Assembly (NCBI RefSeq): GCF_900163625.1
Contig: NZ_FUIE01000060.1
Location: 1 to 60,829, forward strand
Reading direction: 5' to 3'
Source of the DNA: Brevundimonas diminuta 3F5N
Lineage (GTDB): Bacteria > Pseudomonadota > Alphaproteobacteria > Caulobacterales > Caulobacteraceae
Length of the DNA stretch: 60,829 nt
The first letter of the stretch is position 1, and each line of letters starts with the position of its first letter. Below the pieces are notes generated by a model. The model did not search any database. It saw nothing but the letters and a program-made list of their open reading frames with translations, and had not been told where the DNA came from. The translations under genes and the position numbers were made by a program. Shown one piece after another: positions 36,689-45,276 of this stretch.

Positions 36689-39600
36689 CTAAAGATTCAA
36701 CAACGCCGGATCCCCGCCCTGGGCGGCGATGTTGATGCTGATGGCCTTTTCGGCGGCGTAGCGGATCAGGCTGTTGGGGCCGCCGGCCTTGGGGCCGGTG
36801 CCGCTGAGGCCTTCGCCGCCGAAGGGCTGGACGCCGACCACCGCGCCGATGATCGAGCGGTTGACGTAGACGTTGCCCGCTGGAACCAGCTCCATGACTT
36901 CCTTGGCGAAGGCGTCGATGCGGCTGTGGACGCCCAACGTCAGACCGAAGCCGCGCGCGGCCAGCTTGCCCGCGACCTTTTCCAGATCCTTCGGCTCATA
37001 GCGGTAGACGTGCAGGATCGGGCCGAAGACTTCACGCTCGAGGAAGTCCGGGGTCGGGATCTCGGCGATGGTCGGGGCAAACAGGTCGCCCTTATCCGCG
37101 CCGGCCGGCAGTTCGGCGCGGGCGATGATCTTGGCTTCCTTGGACAGGCGCTCGACGTGGGCTTCCAGGCTGGCGCGGCTTTCGGCGTCGATCACCGGGC
37201 CGATGTCAGTCTTGGCGTCGGTCGGGTCGCCCATCACCTGGGCCGCCAGGGCGCCCTTCAGGCCCTCGATCAGGGCGTCGGCCGAATCCTTGGGCGCATA
37301 GAGGACGCGCAGGGCCGAGCAACGCTGACCCGCCGAGCCGAAGGCCGACAGGATGACGTCGTCGATGATCTGTTCTTTCAGCGCCGTGGTGTCGACGAAC
37401 ATGCCGTTCAGGCCGCCCGTTTCAGCGATGAAGGGGATGATGGCGCCCGGACGCGCGGCCAGGCCACGGTTGATCGCCGAGGCGGTGTCGGTGCCGCCGG
37501 TGAAGGCCACGCCGTCGACGCCCGGATGGCCGGTCAGGGCTACGCCGACCGTCTCGCCACGGCCGGGGACCAGGGCCAGCAGGTCAGGGTTCAGACCGGC
37601 CTTGTAGTAGAGGCGCACGGCTTCGGCCGCGATCAGCGGCGTCTGTTCGGCAGGCTTGGCCACCACGGCGTTGCCGGCGGCGAGCGCAGCGGCGATCTGG
37701 CCGGTGAAGATGGCCAGCGGGAAGTTCCAGGGGCTGATGGCGGCGAAGACGCCGCGGCCGTGCAGGACCAGTTCGTTGGTCTCGCCGGTCGGGCCCTTCA
37801 GGGTCTGGCGGCCGCCGAAGTCGCGCTCGGCCAGCAGGGCGTAGTAGCGGCAGAAGTCGGCGGCTTCGCGCACCTCGGCGACGCCGTCGTTCAGCGTCTT
37901 GCCCGCTTCACGCGACAGCAGGGCGACCAGACGGTCCAGGTCGGCTTCCAGGGCGTCGGCCATGGCGCGCAGGACCGGGGCGCGGCCCGCGCCGCCCAGA
38001 CGATCCCAGGCGACCTGGGCGTTGGCGGCGGCGTTGACGGCGGCGTCGACGTCCTCGACCGAGGCTTCCGACACATGGCCCAGCACGCGCGTACGGTCAT
38101 AGGGGTTGGTGACATCCTGCGCGTTCACGCCGGCGCGCAGCTTGCCGCCGATGATCGGGCCGGCGGTCAGCTTCTCGCTGTCGACACGCTCCAGAGCGGC
38201 CGCATGGCGCTCGCGGTCGGCAGCCTGCGAATAGTCGCGGCCGAGGGAGTTCTGGCGGTCACCGTAGATGTTCATGGGTACAGGGATCTTCGGATGGCGG
38301 TCAGGCTGAGCCTCGACCGAGGTGATGGGATCGGCGGCCACGTCGGCCGCAGGCACGCGCTCGTCCAGCAGGGCATGGACGAAGGAGGAGTTGGCGCCGT
38401 TCTCCAGCAGGCGGCGCACCAGGTAGGGCAGCAGTTCCTCATGGCCGCCGACGGGGGCGTAGGCGCGCACGACGACGTCGCCCCACTCGGCCTTGGCGCC
38501 GTCATAGAGGGCCTCGCCCATGCCGTGCAGGCGCTGGAACTCGATGGTCACGCCGCGATCGGCGGCCATACGGTGCACGGCGGCCAGGGTATGGGCGTTG
38601 TGGGTGGCGAACTGGGCGAAGATGTAGGGCGAGGCCTCGATCAGCGCCTTCGCGCAGACCAGATAGTTGAGGTCGGTCGCCGGCTTGGTCGTGAAGACCG
38701 GATAGTCGGTGCGGCCGTTGACCTGGGCCAGCTTGATCTCGGTGTCCCAATAGGCGCCCTTGACCAGGCGCACCATCAGGCGACGGCCCGAGGATTTGGC
38801 CAGTTCGGCGAGCTTGGCGACCGTCTCGGTCGTGCGCTTCTGATAGGCCTGAACGGCCAGGCCGAGGCCCTGCCAGTCGCCCAGCGCCGGTTCGCGCGCC
38901 AGCCGCTCCAGCAGCTTCAGCGACAGAGCCAGGCGGTCGGCCTCTTCGGCGTCGATGGTGTAGTTGATGTCGTATTTGGCGGCGATCAGCGCCAGACGCA
39001 GGATGCGAGGATACAGCTCCTCCCAGACCCGGTCTTCCTGAACCGCCTGATAGCGCGGCGACAGGGCCGACAGCTTGACCGAGACGCCGTGCCCGCGCTC
39101 GGGGCCTTCGCCCTTGGCGGTCTTGCCCACGGCCTCGATGGCGTCGGCGTAGATCTTCTCATAGCGCTCAGCGTCTTCGGCGGTGCGGGCGCCCTCGCCC
39201 AGCATGTCGAAGCTGCACAGCCACTCCTCGCGGTCCGACCGCTTCAGTGCGCCCTCGATGGTGCGGCCGACGACGAACTGCTCGCCCATGATCTTGACGG
39301 CGGTGGCGACGGCCTGACGGATGACCGGCTCGCCCATACGCCCGACCAGACGCTTGAGGAAGTTCGGCAGGTCGCTGCGCGCCTCCTCGTCGACGTCGAC
39401 CAGCTTGCCGGTCAGCATCAGACCCCAGGTCGAGGCGTTGACGAACAGGCTGTCCGACTGACCCATGTGGCTGGCCCAGTCGGCCGAGCCGATCTTCTCG
39501 GCGATCAGGCGGTCGCGGGTGCCCGCGTCCGGCGTGCGCAGAAGAGCCTCAGCCAGGCACATCAGGGCCAGACCTTCACGGGTGCCCAGGCTGAATTCCT

Positions 39601-39808
39601 GTAGGAAGCTCTCGACCACGCCCTGGCGCTTCTGGCTCTTGCGGGCGCTTTCGACCAGGGCGATGGCGTCGTTCAGAACCGCCGCACGACCGTCAGGCGT
39701 CAGCGGTTCGGCGGCCAGCAGTTCGGCCACCACCTCACGTTCGTCCCGGTACTTGTTCCGGTCCAGCTCATCCCAATGGCGAAGATCGGTCGGCGTCATG
39801 AAATCCAT
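36689..39808 (-). CDS. putA: Bifunctional proline dehydrogenase / L-glutamate gamma-semialdehyde dehydrogenase
   Basis: Oxidises proline to glutamate in two steps. The 1039-aa length is that of the minimal PutA form without the N-terminal ribbon-helix-helix repressor domain. The proline dehydrogenase part has RLVKGAYWDTEIKLAQ and YAPVGGHEELLPYLVRRLLE. The aldehyde dehydrogenase part has the substrate loop ETGGLNGMF and the catalytic Cys in GSAGQRCSALR. A helical linker region is seen before the FAD barrel. The promoter side faces a divergent glycosyltransferase gene. No Lrp-type putR is in the window. Confidence 0.95.
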   Translation of the reverse strand: MDFMTPTDLRHWDELDRNKYRDEREVVAELLAAEPLTPDGRAAVLNDAIALVESARKSQKRQGVVESFLQEFSLGTREGLALMCLAEALLRTPDAGTRDRLIAEKIGSADWASHMGQSDSLFVNASTWGLMLTGKLVDVDEEARSDLPNFLKRLVGRMGEPVIRQAVATAVKIMGEQFVVGRTIEGALKRSDREEWLCSFDMLGEGARTAEDAERYEKIYADAIEAVGKTAKGEGPERGHGVSVKLSALSPRYQAVQEDRVWEELYPRILRLALIAAKYDINYTIDAEEADRLALSLKLLERLAREPALGDWQGLGLAVQAYQKRTTETVAKLAELAKSSGRRLMVRLVKGAYWDTEIKLAQVNGRTDYPVFTTKPATDLNYLVCAKALIEASPYIFAQFATHNAHTLAAVHRMAADRGVTIEFQRLHGMGEALYDGAKAEWGDVVVRAYAPVGGHEELLPYLVRRLLENGANSSFVHALLDERVPAADVAADPITSVEAQPDRHPKIPVPMNIYGDRQNSLGRDYSQAADRERHAAALERVDSEKLTAGPIIGGKLRAGVNAQDVTNPYDRTRVLGHVSEASVEDVDAAVNAAANAQVAWDRLGGAGRAPVLRAMADALEADLDRLVALLSREAGKTLNDGVAEVREAADFCRYYALLAERDFGGRQTLKGPTGETNELVLHGRGVFAAISPWNFPLAIFTGQIAAALAAGNAVVAKPAEQTPLIAAEAVRLYYKAGLNPDLLALVPGRGETVGVALTGHPGVDGVAFTGGTDTASAINRGLAARPGAIIPFIAETGGLNGMFVDTTALKEQIIDDVILSAFGSAGQRCSALRVLYAPKDSADALIEGLKGALAAQVMGDPTDAKTDIGPVIDAESRASLEAHVERLSKEAKIIARAELPAGADKGDLFAPTIAEIPTPDFLEREVFGPILHVYRYEPKDLEKVAGKLAARGFGLTLGVHSRIDAFAKEVMELVPAGNVYVNRSIIGAVVGVQPFGGEGLSGTGPKAGGPNSLIRYAAEKAISINIAAQGGDPALLNL

Positions 39809-39871
39809 CCTGTGAATTTCCGCATATATGACGTTGAGAGCCGAATGTGCACCACATCATCACGCCGAAAA

Positions 39872-39886
39872 CCGAACAGAATTCGG
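39872..39886. promoter_or_regulatory. Possible operator upstream of putA
   Basis: CCGAA-CAGAA-TTCGG, a 5-bp inverted repeat with a 5-base spacer, 64 bases before the putA start codon in an AT-richer stretch. putA genes of alphaproteobacteria are commonly controlled by an Lrp-type activator, but I cannot match this to a known consensus. Confidence 0.25.
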
Positions 39887-39959
39887 ATGATCGCAGAATC
39901 TTCTGGTAATTCGCTCACTCAAAAATGAGATGCGGCTCAACATGGCCGTTCGCGAAGAG

Positions 39960-39974
39960 GTGAACCCTGTTCAC
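39960..39974. promoter_or_regulatory. GTGAAC-CCT-GTTCAC palindrome
   Basis: A perfect 6-bp inverted repeat with a 3-base spacer, 90 bases before the start of the GT4 gene at 40064 and 152 bases from putA. The symmetry suits a dimeric repressor. No specific regulator is identified. Confidence 0.3.
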
Positions 39975-40063
39975 ACCCTGCTCTATCATGCCGTCTCGCC
40001 TTCGTCATGCGGAGCGTCTAGAAGTTTCGCCTTCGCGAAACGGCTCAAGGCCCTATCGACTTC

Positions 40064-41149
40064 ATGCGCATTGTTCTGGTCACCGACGCCTGGGAGCCTC
40101 AGGTCAACGGCGTCGTCCGCACCCTGACCCGCACCGTGGCCGAATGCCGCGCCATGGGTCATGAGGTGGAGGTCATCGAACCCAGCCAGTTCAAGACCAT
40201 CCCCTGCCCCACCTATCCCGAGATTCGCCTGGCCCTGGGCGCCGAGGAAGAGATTCGCGAACGCCTGCGCGCCTTCGAGCCCGAGGCCGTCCACATCGCC
40301 ACAGAAGGCCCCCTGGGCATCGCCACGCGGCGCATCTGCGTGGAGTGGAAGCTGCCGTTCACGACCAGCTATCACACCAAATTCCCGGAATACGTCTCGG
40401 CCCGTTTCCCGATCCCGGTGCAGGTCGGCTACGCCTATATGAAGTGGTTCCACAAGCCGTCGGGCCGCCTGATGGTCGCCACCCCGACCCTGCGCGATGA
40501 ACTGGTCGAGCACGGCTTCAAGAACGTCTCGCCGTGGACGCGCGGCGTGGACACCGAGCTGTTCCGTCCCGACCTGGAGCCGATCTACAAGGAGATGGGC
40601 GGCGAGAACTGGCCGCGCCCCTTCTTCCTCAACGTCGGCCGGGTGGCGGTCGAGAAGAACATCGAAACCTTCCTCGGCCTGGACCTGCCCGGCACCAAGA
40701 TCATTGTCGGCGACGGCCCGGCCCGCGCCGAGCTCGAAGAGAAATACCCCGACGCAAAATTCCTCGGCGCCAAGTTCGGCGAGGATCTGGCGCGCTGCTT
40801 CGCCGACGCCGACGTCTTCGTCTTCCCCAGTTGGACCGACACCTTCGGCCTGGTGATTCTGGAAGCCATGGGCACCGGCACGCCGGTCGCCGCCTATCCG
40901 GCGCACGGCCCGATCGACATCATCCCCGGCTCGGGCGCGGGCTTCATCGACGACGACCTGAAGACCGCCTGCCTGAAGTGCCTTGAGCTCGACCGCAAGG
41001 ACGTCCGCGCCTATGCGGAAAAGTTCAGCTGGCGCGCCTCGGCCGAGCAGTTCGTCGAAAACCTGCAACCCTATCCCGAGCCCGCCCGCGGCCGCTTCTG
41101 GCGCCGCCTGCGTCGGGTGGCGCGGCTGCGGCGACGCGTCGCGGCCTAA
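40064..41149 (+). CDS. GT4 glycosyltransferase, GDP-mannose-dependent mannosyltransferase type
   Basis: A 361-aa GT-B glycosyltransferase with MRIVLVTDAWEPQVNGVVRT at its start, typical of MgtA-like alpha-mannosyltransferases acting on lipid anchors. Further motifs are HIATEGPLG, TTSYHTKFPEY, FLNVGRVAVEKNIE and the donor motif FPSWTDTFGLVILEAMGTG. The C-terminal tail is very Arg-rich (RRLRRVARLRRRVAA), suited to a peripheral membrane contact. A small perfect hairpin (gtttcgc-cttc-gcgaaac, 40024-40041) lies before its ATG, with unknown role. It stands alone. Confidence 0.87.
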   Translation: MRIVLVTDAWEPQVNGVVRTLTRTVAECRAMGHEVEVIEPSQFKTIPCPTYPEIRLALGAEEEIRERLRAFEPEAVHIATEGPLGIATRRICVEWKLPFTTSYHTKFPEYVSARFPIPVQVGYAYMKWFHKPSGRLMVATPTLRDELVEHGFKNVSPWTRGVDTELFRPDLEPIYKEMGGENWPRPFFLNVGRVAVEKNIETFLGLDLPGTKIIVGDGPARAELEEKYPDAKFLGAKFGEDLARCFADADVFVFPSWTDTFGLVILEAMGTGTPVAAYPAHGPIDIIPGSGAGFIDDDLKTACLKCLELDRKDVRAYAEKFSWRASAEQFVENLQPYPEPARGRFWRRLRRVARLRRRVAA

Positions 41150-41177
41150 CAGCTGACCACAGCTTCGCGAGCAGACA

Positions 41178-41208
41178 AAAACGCCCCGGACGATGTCCGG
41201 GGCGTTTC
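41178..41208. terminator. Rho-independent terminator
   Basis: Stem acgccccgga (41181-41190) and tccggggcgt (41196-41205) around a 5-base loop. A residues precede it on the left and T residues follow on the right, so it suits both the GT4 gene and the convergent pstS. Confidence 0.8.
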
Positions 41209-41231
41209 ACATTACAGGGCCAGTCGGCCGC

Positions 41232-42305
41232 TTAGTTCGGGCGGGCCATCGAGGTCATGGCCGAGGCCTTGGCGCGTTCGGCGGCCAGTTCATCGGCGAC
41301 CAGCGGCACCAGGCCGCGGTCCTGCAGGTAGCCGCCACGGCCAGCGGCGCCTTCGGACATGAACTCCTGGACGAACTGTTCCAGACCCGGCGTCACGCCG
41401 ATGTGGGCCTTCTTGACGTAGATGTAGAGGCTGCGCGCCAGCGGATAGGAGCCGTCAGCGATGGTGGCGACCGAGGGGGCCACGCCGTCGATGGTCTCGG
41501 CCTTCACCGTGTCCATGTTCTGCTCCAGGAAGGAGAAGCCGAACACGCCCAGCGAGCCCGGCGTGCGGGTCAGGGTCTGGACGATGGCGTTGTCGTTCTC
41601 GCCCGAGTCGATCCAGACGCCGTCTTCGCGCAGGGTGTGGGCCACGGTCTCGAAGCGGGTCTTGTCCTGCTTCTCGATGGCGGCGACGGCCGGGATCAGC
41701 TTGGCGCCCGGCGCCATGCCCAGCTCCAGGAAGGCGTCGCGCGTGCCCGAGGTCGGCGGCGGGCCGTAGACTTGGATGCGGGTGGCCGGCAGGTTCTTGT
41801 TGACCTCGTTCCAGGTCTTGGCGGCGTTGGCGCCCAGTTGGCCGTCGGCGCCCGGCGTTTCCTTGGCCAGGGCCTCATAGAGGTCGTTCAGCTCAAGGTT
41901 GAAGCTCTGGCCCGTGCGGGCCGTGGCGACGACGATGCCGTCGTAGCCGATCTTGATCTCGACGATGTCGGAGACGCCGTTCTCGACGCAGCGGTCGAAC
42001 TCGCTCTGCTTCATCGGACGCGAAGCATTGGCGATGTCCGGGGTCGAGGGACCGACGCCCGAGCAGAAGGCCTGGATGCCGCCGCCGGTGCCGAGGGATT
42101 CGACGCGGGGGGCCGAACCGCCGCCGCCGTTGCGGGCAAAGGTCTCAGCCACGCGGGTGGCGAAGGGGAAGACGGTCGAGGAGCCTGCGGCCCAGATGCC
42201 CGTCCGGGCCTTCTGCGAGCCGGGGGCGCCGCCCTCGTTGTTTCCGCAGGCCGCCAGGGCCAGCAGGGCGGCCGCGCAGGCCGTGAACTTCAGTGTGCGG
42301 ATCAT
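41232..42305 (-). CDS. pstS: Phosphate-binding lipoprotein, PstS family
   Basis: Periplasmic substrate-binding protein of a phosphate ABC transporter. The 357-aa protein starts with a lipoprotein signal peptide (ALLALAACGNNEGG), then AAGSSTVFPFATRVAE, a phosphate-binding Ser/Thr loop, SLGTGGGIQAF and GPPPTSGTRDAFLELG. It is downstream of phnCDE in the same direction but has its own spacer with Pho-box-like repeats. pstC, pstA and pstB are absent from the window, so it may supply a distant Pst system or the neighbouring transporter. Confidence 0.9.
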   Translation of the reverse strand: MIRTLKFTACAAALLALAACGNNEGGAPGSQKARTGIWAAGSSTVFPFATRVAETFARNGGGGSAPRVESLGTGGGIQAFCSGVGPSTPDIANASRPMKQSEFDRCVENGVSDIVEIKIGYDGIVVATARTGQSFNLELNDLYEALAKETPGADGQLGANAAKTWNEVNKNLPATRIQVYGPPPTSGTRDAFLELGMAPGAKLIPAVAAIEKQDKTRFETVAHTLREDGVWIDSGENDNAIVQTLTRTPGSLGVFGFSFLEQNMDTVKAETIDGVAPSVATIADGSYPLARSLYIYVKKAHIGVTPGLEQFVQEFMSEGAAGRGGYLQDRGLVPLVADELAAERAKASAMTSMARPN

Positions 42306-42354
42306 GGCCGGACCTTCTCCAGTCGTCAGTGCACGACGCTTAAAGCAGGAAAAT

Positions 42355-42383
42355 GTGACGGTCCGGCCAGACCTTTGTGACAG
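42355..42383 (-). promoter_or_regulatory. Pho-box-like repeat array before pstS
   Basis: On the minus strand the order is CTGTCAC-AAAG-GTCTGGC-CGGA-CCGTCAC, three 7-mers on an 11-base spacing. PhoB boxes consist of CTGTCAT-type 7-mers separated by 4 bases. The first and third copies match well and the middle one poorly. The array is 50-78 bases upstream of the pstS start and abuts the phnE stop codon, suggesting PhoB-driven pstS transcription. Confidence 0.5.
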
Positions 42384-43202
42384 TCAGAGCAAACGTCGAC
42401 GCATGGCCTGCGACAGGAAGTCGATCAGGGTCACGGCGACGATGACCACGATGACCACGGCCGAGACGTCGCGGAAGGCGAAGCCGTTCATGCGATCGAA
42501 CAGAACCTGGCCGATGCCGCCGGCGCCGATCAGGCCCAGCACCGTGGCCGAGCGGCTGTTCGATTCGAAGCGGTAGAGGGCGAAGGAGGTCCACAGCGGC
42601 GCCACCTGCGGGATCACGCCCCAGACGATCTCATGCAGCTTGGACGCGCCGGTGGCGCGCACGCCCTCGACCGGGCCCTTGTCGATCGACTCGACGGCTT
42701 CCGAGAACAGCTTGGCCAGGACGCCCGCCGTGTTCAGGGCGATAGCCAGGACGCCCGCCAGCGGCCCCAGGCCGACCGCCACGACGAACAGCAGGCCCAT
42801 CACCAGGTCGGGGATGGAGCGCAGCATGTTCATGATCCAGCGCACGGGCTGCACCACCCAGACCGGAGCGATGTTGCGCGCCGCGGCCAGGCCCATAGGC
42901 ACGCCCAGGAAGACCGCCAGGAAGGTGCCCCACAGGGCGATCTGGATCGTCTCCCACATCTTGCCGACGAACAGACGCCAATCGGCGAAGTTCGGACGCA
43001 GCAGATCGGCGGCGAAGGTCTGGATATTGGCCGAGTTGGTGATCAGGCGCGACAGATTGCCCAGATCCACGGCGTCGATGCTGATCAGCAGCAGGACGGC
43101 CAGGCCGCCCCAGATCAGGATGTCGAGCGCCCAGGCCCCCGCCGATTTGACGGGCGCCTTGGGGATGATGGCGGCGGCGCCGGTAAGCGAAGCGTCGGTC
43201 AA
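42384..43202 (-). CDS. phnE: Phosphonate/phosphate ABC transporter permease PhnE
   Basis: A 272-aa inner-membrane permease with about six hydrophobic segments and the EAA-type loop near ATGASKLHEIVWGVIP. It starts with TTG 43202, overlapping the phnD stop (TTGA), which couples translation. The MNMLRSIPDLVMGLLFV stretch is typical of the family. It works with PhnC and PhnD. No C-P lyase genes are seen, so the substrate may be phosphonate, phosphite or phosphate. Confidence 0.9.
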   Translation of the reverse strand: MTDASLTGAAAIIPKAPVKSAGAWALDILIWGGLAVLLLISIDAVDLGNLSRLITNSANIQTFAADLLRPNFADWRLFVGKMWETIQIALWGTFLAVFLGVPMGLAAARNIAPVWVVQPVRWIMNMLRSIPDLVMGLLFVVAVGLGPLAGVLAIALNTAGVLAKLFSEAVESIDKGPVEGVRATGASKLHEIVWGVIPQVAPLWTSFALYRFESNSRSATVLGLIGAGGIGQVLFDRMNGFAFRDVSAVVIVVIVAVTLIDFLSQAMRRRLL

Positions 43203-44209
43203 GGTTGAACCTCGCGCAGGCGACGCAGGCGTTGCAGTTCAGCCTCGGCGCGCGCCGCGCCGGCCGTGTCGCCCTTGGCCTTGGCCTCGGCCAGCGCCTG
43301 GTCGGCGACCATTTCCCGCACCGGGTTCAGATAGGACTCATCCGCCGGGTTGAAGCCCGAATAGTTCAGATCCTTGAGGATCTTGCGCTGGCGCTCGGCC
43401 TCGGCGCCTTCACCCCGTCCATAGGACAGGAAGAAGCCGCGGATCTTCTCCTTGATCGCCGGGTCCAGGTCTTCGCGGATGACGATGCCCGCCTCGGGGA
43501 TCGGCGGCGAGCGCCAGATCTCTTCGATCTGGGCCGCGATCTGCGGGTTGGAGCGACCGATGAAGACGGTGTTGATGGTGTTGGACGTCGCCACCTGCAC
43601 CAGCCCGTTGGCCACGGCGAAGGAGTTGGCCTGATGGTTGGCCGTCCGCACCGTCTTGAAGCACTCGTTCGGGACGACGTTGTTCGCGTTGAACAGGAAG
43701 GTCATGGGCGCCAGGGTGCCCGAGGTCGACAGGGCGTCGCCGATGCCGAAGTCATACTTCTTGCCGCAGGCCAGCACGTCCTCGAGCGTGATGCCCGAGC
43801 CCTTTTTGACGATCAGGGTCGACTGGTAGGAATCGCGGCCCTCGGGGTCGACGATGCGGGCGACCACTTCGCCGTTCGAGCGTTCGATCGCCTCGATGGC
43901 GGTCTTGGCCGGGAACCAGGCGGCCTGGATCTGATTGCCGCGCATAGCCTCGACCAGCACGGTGTAGTTGGAGGCGAAATAGGGCTTCACCGGCACGCCG
44001 ACGGCCTTGGTCATATCGTCCAGCAGCGGCTGCCACAGCGGGCCGGAGGACGCCTGTCCCTCGGCCGGCAGGATGGCGAAGCTGATCTCGGCGGGCGCGC
44101 CCTTGGCGGCGGCGGGCTTGTCGCCCTGGCCGCAGGCGGCGACGCTGACGGCCAGGGCCGCGCCGGCCGCCAGGCCCAGCATGCGACGGGTCAGTTTGGA
44201 ATGGGTCAT
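43199..44209 (-). CDS. phnD: Phosphonate-type ABC transporter substrate-binding protein PhnD
   Basis: A 336-aa periplasmic binding lipoprotein with signal peptide AALAVSVAACGQGDK. It has ILPAEGQASSGPLWQPLLDD in place of the usual PhnD opening, SNYTVLVEAMRGNQIQAAWF, and GDALSTSGTLAPMTFLF as the anion-binding loop. The C-terminal 35 residues form a charged helix. It overlaps the phnC stop by 4 bases. Confidence 0.9.
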   Translation of the reverse strand: MTHSKLTRRMLGLAAGAALAVSVAACGQGDKPAAAKGAPAEISFAILPAEGQASSGPLWQPLLDDMTKAVGVPVKPYFASNYTVLVEAMRGNQIQAAWFPAKTAIEAIERSNGEVVARIVDPEGRDSYQSTLIVKKGSGITLEDVLACGKKYDFGIGDALSTSGTLAPMTFLFNANNVVPNECFKTVRTANHQANSFAVANGLVQVATSNTINTVFIGRSNPQIAAQIEEIWRSPPIPEAGIVIREDLDPAIKEKIRGFFLSYGRGEGAEAERQRKILKDLNYSGFNPADESYLNPVREMVADQALAEAKAKGDTAGAARAEAELQRLRRLREVQP

Positions 44210-45003
44210 GCCTTGGCTTCCCAGAACGCGTCCTCGTATTCGGGACCGTAGATTTCGATCAGGCGCTGCGTGTCCAGGCCCGTGGACGGACCGTCGTAGA
44301 CCACCTTGCCCTTCTGCAGGGCGACGACGCGGTCGCAATAACGGATGGCGTAATCCACCTGGTGCAGGGTGACGATGACGCCCAGGCCGTCGCGCTTGTT
44401 CAGCTCGACCAGCAGCTCCATCACCTTGCGGGCAGACACAGGGTCCAGCGAGGCGACGGGTTCGTCGGCCAGAATGGCCTTGGCGCCCTGGACCAGGGCG
44501 CGGGCGATGGCGCCGCGCTGCTGCTGACCGCCCGACAGGGTGTTGGCGCGCTGGGCGGCGTATTCGGACACGCCGACGCGGTGCAGCGCCGCCATGGCCT
44601 TGTCCTTGTCCGCCTTGGGCCACAGGCCGATCAGGCCGCGCCAGGCGGGCAGGCGCCCCAGGCTTCCCAACATGACGTTGGAGAAGAGGCTGAGACGGCC
44701 GACCAGGTTGAACTGCTGGAAGATCATGCCCAGGCGGCCGCGGGCGCGGCGCACGGCGCCGGTGATGCGGCCGTTCTGCTGGACCGTTTCGCCGAAGACC
44801 TGGATCACTCCCTTGCCGGAATCGATCGGGTGCAGACCCGTGATCGAACGCAGCAAGGTGGACTTGCCTGAACCGGAGGGACCGATCAGGGCGACCATTT
44901 CACCGGCGCCGACCTCGACGGACACGCCGTCGAGCGCCTTTCTGGCCCCGTAGGTCTTCGAGACGTCGCGAACGGACGCGACGGCGGCTGTTGAAGAACT
45001 CAT
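44206..45003 (-). CDS. phnC: Phosphonate-type ABC transporter ATPase PhnC
   Basis: A 265-aa ABC ATPase with Walker A GPSGSGKSTLLRS, Q-loop FQQFNLVGRLSLFSN, signature LSGGQQQRGAIARAL, Walker B ILADEPVASLDP and His switch VTLHQVDYA, all matching PhnC. The start is ATG 45003. It heads phnCDE and faces the ornithine decarboxylase gene across a 273-bp divergent region that holds a CTGTCAT half site. Confidence 0.92.
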   Translation of the reverse strand: MSSSTAAVASVRDVSKTYGARKALDGVSVEVGAGEMVALIGPSGSGKSTLLRSITGLHPIDSGKGVIQVFGETVQQNGRITGAVRRARGRLGMIFQQFNLVGRLSLFSNVMLGSLGRLPAWRGLIGLWPKADKDKAMAALHRVGVSEYAAQRANTLSGGQQQRGAIARALVQGAKAILADEPVASLDPVSARKVMELLVELNKRDGLGVIVTLHQVDYAIRYCDRVVALQKGKVVYDGPSTGLDTQRLIEIYGPEYEDAFWEAKA

Positions 45004-45154
45004 GAACCCATGGATGAGGTTGCGACAAAGGGGGCGCCGCATGACGCGAGACGGGCGCAAGGGCAAGTCTTAATGGCATGTCTGCGTCGATTTCGTCCAG
45101 TGCGGCGCCGATTCAGGGAAGCGCTGCGGCGCACGGACCGTGCAACCTCGCCAT

Positions 45155-45177
45155 GAAATTTCCACTTTACATGACAG
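45155..45177 (-). promoter_or_regulatory. Possible Pho box for phnCDE
   Basis: On the minus strand CTGTCAT (45177-45171) is followed by GTAA and AGTGGAA. The first 7-mer is a perfect PhoB half site and the second is degenerate. It lies about 170 bases upstream of the phnC start, somewhat far, so the match is tentative. Confidence 0.35.
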
Positions 45178-45201
45178 TCCAATGCCCCCATATCGCGCGT
45201 T

Positions 45202-45242
45202 CCGGCGGACCCCGTAGGTCCTACTTGCGCCGCTAACGCCGG
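45202..45242 (+). ncRNA. Structured 5' leader of ornithine decarboxylase, candidate speF motif
   Basis: An inner hairpin ggacc-ccgta-ggtcc (45207-45221) is enclosed by an outer stem ccggc/gccgg (45202-45206 with 45238-45242). It ends 34 bases before the decarboxylase start codon. A conserved cis-regulatory RNA called speF is known upstream of ornithine decarboxylase genes in alphaproteobacteria, and gene, clade and position agree. I could not check this against the covariance model. Confidence 0.45.
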
Positions 45243-45276
45243 GTCTGGGTTAACAATCATCAGGGGGTTACGTGAA

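Noticed and set aside
36926..39604. Long plus-strand open frame opposite putA
   Set aside because: It is the mirror of PutA in GC-rich DNA, with low-complexity Gly/Arg/Gln/Val sequence and no family motif.
45004..45200. tRNA-like or longer structured RNA
   Set aside because: I see no cloverleaf or anticodon arm; only the 45202-45242 hairpin is convincing.
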